Source of the DNA: Candidatus Omnitrophota bacterium
Lineage (GTDB): Bacteria > Omnitrophota > Gorgyraeia > 2-01-FULL-45-10
DNA: 5,942 nt
Direction of reading: 5' to 3'
Assembly (NCBI GenBank): GCA_030691985.1
Contig: JAUYDB010000222.1
Location: forward strand, 1-5,942
The notes beneath the pieces are model-generated. The model saw only the letters and a program-made list of their open reading frames with translations. It searched no databases and was not told where the DNA came from. The position numbers and the translations under genes are program-made. Below, piece after piece: positions 5,042 to 5,942 of the stretch; position 1 is the stretch's first letter, and every line of letters starts with the position of its first letter.

Positions 5042-5872
5042 TCATTTTATCGTGCCAAATCTTGTTGTAAGCACCGCTCCAAAACCGGCTATCAGGAAGA
5101 GCGCCTTTATTACCGGGCCAACGAACGGAACAAATCCGATAAGCGCTAGCAGAAGTATTCCTAATATGGCGTCAACGAACGGCGGCGGGACTTTTTTAAA
5201 TGACAATAGTATATTCTTCCCGATATATATCGCCGAGGCTATATATCCGATTATCATGGCCAATACCACAAGAATAATTTCTAAGGGTATCAGGATTATT
5301 CCTACTATGCTTATCGCGAGAAGGACCGCTATTGGCACGATCAAAATCATCCATAATATACCCCACATCAACATGGCGATAAAAGACCTCTCAAGCGCGT
5401 TAACGGCGGCGCCTACATGGTCCGGTATGAGCGCTGCTAATAAAATCGAAATGCCCAGAAATCCCAAAAGCGCGAGGATGCTTATGGTAACCCATACCGC
5501 AAGCCATCCGCCTCCTAGCAAGTCGGTGAACGACGGTATGAAGCGCGGCATATAAACTTGAGTTATCCTGCCGCCTATTCCCGCGGCAGGGTGCTGAATA
5601 AGCTCTCCGCCGACGACAACAACTTGTCCTCCGACGGATGATCCTGCGCTAAGAGTCACAGAACCCACAATAGCCACAACATTATTCTCGACGCGGCCTG
5701 AGACTGTGACATTTCCGCCTATAGCGACGACATCGCCGGCAATCATGTCTTTAGGGATATCTATGTCCGTGGCTATTTTCACGATGTCCCGGCCCCTGGC
5801 GAAAGCGCAAGACGCGGAAAGCGTTAAACCAATCACTATAATGAAGATTGATAAATGTTTAAGCATAGTCAC
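5042..5872 (-). CDS. Signal-peptide protein with bactofilin-like beta-solenoid and multi-pass membrane domain
   Basis: A 276-residue membrane protein. Residues 3-25 form a signal peptide with a likely cleavage after A23-F24-A25. Residues about 30-106 carry short repeated beta-strand turns such as GDVVAIGGNVTVSGRV, NNVVAIVGSVTLSAGSSV and GGQVVVVGGEL, the pattern of bactofilin-like or polymer-forming beta-solenoids, here predicted to lie outside the cytoplasmic membrane. Residues about 122-150 and 163-270 are strongly hydrophobic and should form about four to six membrane helices. Classical bactofilins are cytoplasmic and soluble, so this is a related architecture, not a standard BacA. The GTG start directly follows an in-frame TGA at 5873-5875 that belongs to the flanking repeat; the ATG two codons later (5864-5866) is an equally possible start. 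The ribosome site is weak (GGACAG inside the repeat). Function unknown; a scaffold or envelope role is inference. Confidence 0.8.
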   Translation of the reverse strand: MTMLKHLSIFIIVIGLTLSASCAFARGRDIVKIATDIDIPKDMIAGDVVAIGGNVTVSGRVENNVVAIVGSVTLSAGSSVGGQVVVVGGELIQHPAAGIGGRITQVYMPRFIPSFTDLLGGGWLAVWVTISILALLGFLGISILLAALIPDHVGAAVNALERSFIAMLMWGILWMILIVPIAVLLAISIVGIILIPLEIILVVLAMIIGYIASAIYIGKNILLSFKKVPPPFVDAILGILLLALIGFVPFVGPVIKALFLIAGFGAVLTTRFGTIK

Positions 5873-5942
5873 TCATAGCTGTCCAAATTGGCGCGATTTC
5901 CCCCTCACCTTAATCCTCTCCCCCTTCGGGGGAGAGGAAATT
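5873..5942 (-). repeat. 70-bp dispersed palindromic repeat, right copy
   Basis: Reverse-complement copy of 6-75, identical at 69 of 70 bases (the difference is at 5895). Its perfect 10-bp hairpin lies at 5915-5937. The inner tail ends directly at the GTG of the membrane protein gene, so the repeat occupies that gene's immediate 5' region. I see no -35/-10 pair in it. Any promoter for this gene is either outside the window or not recognisable. Confidence 0.9.

Noticed and set aside
5052..5555. Plus-strand open frame of 167 codons
   Set aside because: It is entirely antisense to the membrane domain of the solenoid protein; its composition simply mirrors hydrophobic codons.
5042..5872. Reading the first gene as a lipoprotein because of Cys22
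   Set aside because: The residues before C22 are Ser-Ala-Ser, a poor lipobox, while A-F-A just after it is a good signal peptidase I site.
6..5942. Complete transposon with 70-bp terminal inverted repeats
   Set aside because: No transposase, integrase or other mobility gene lies between the repeats and the genes are ordinary housekeeping types; target-site duplications cannot be seen because the window ends at the repeats.

Overview
The window carries seven protein-coding genes, all on the minus strand, tightly packed and in the standard bacterial code (TAA, TAG and TGA all act as stops). No stretch longer than 300 bases lacks a gene. There is no RNA gene, CRISPR array, transposase or phage gene that I can see. 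Two lipobox-type lipoproteins, one with a peptidoglycan-binding domain, point to a Gram-negative-type envelope. The pairing of a DUF4912 protein with a GH57 glucan branching enzyme, the small secreted beta-domain protein and the coiled-coil lipoprotein would suit an uncultured lineage such as Omnitrophota. That placement is an inference from gene content, not a proof.

In transcription order (right to left): a signal-peptide protein with a bactofilin-like beta-solenoid and a multi-pass membrane domain (5042-5872). Next comes a near-perfect sigma70 promoter whose leader can form competing hairpins. It drives a PG-binding lipoprotein (4455-4901) and a coiled-coil lipoprotein built from three 28-residue repeats (4062-4409). 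A hairpin plus T-run after these looks like a terminator. A family 2 glycosyltransferase with a TTG start follows (3165-3926). A second sigma70-like promoter then drives a probable three-gene operon: a small secreted protein (2558-3061), a DUF4912 protein (1678-2508) and a GH57 1,4-alpha-glucan branching enzyme (80-1672).

Functionally there are two modules. The left one concerns alpha-glucan (glycogen-like) metabolism in the cytoplasm, with a secreted protein of unknown role at its head. The right one concerns the cell envelope: two lipoproteins and a membrane-anchored solenoid protein. The glycosyltransferase lies between them and could serve lipid-linked sugar synthesis.

The most unusual structure is at the edges. 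A 70-bp sequence (6-75) recurs in inverted orientation at 5873-5942 with 69 of 70 bases identical, so the window is bounded by a dispersed palindromic repeat. One copy lies 4 bp past the stop codon of the last gene; the other abuts the start codon of the first. I found no clear new biological system such as a defence or biosynthetic island. The candidates worth checking are the flanking repeats, the attenuator-like leader and the envelope gene set.
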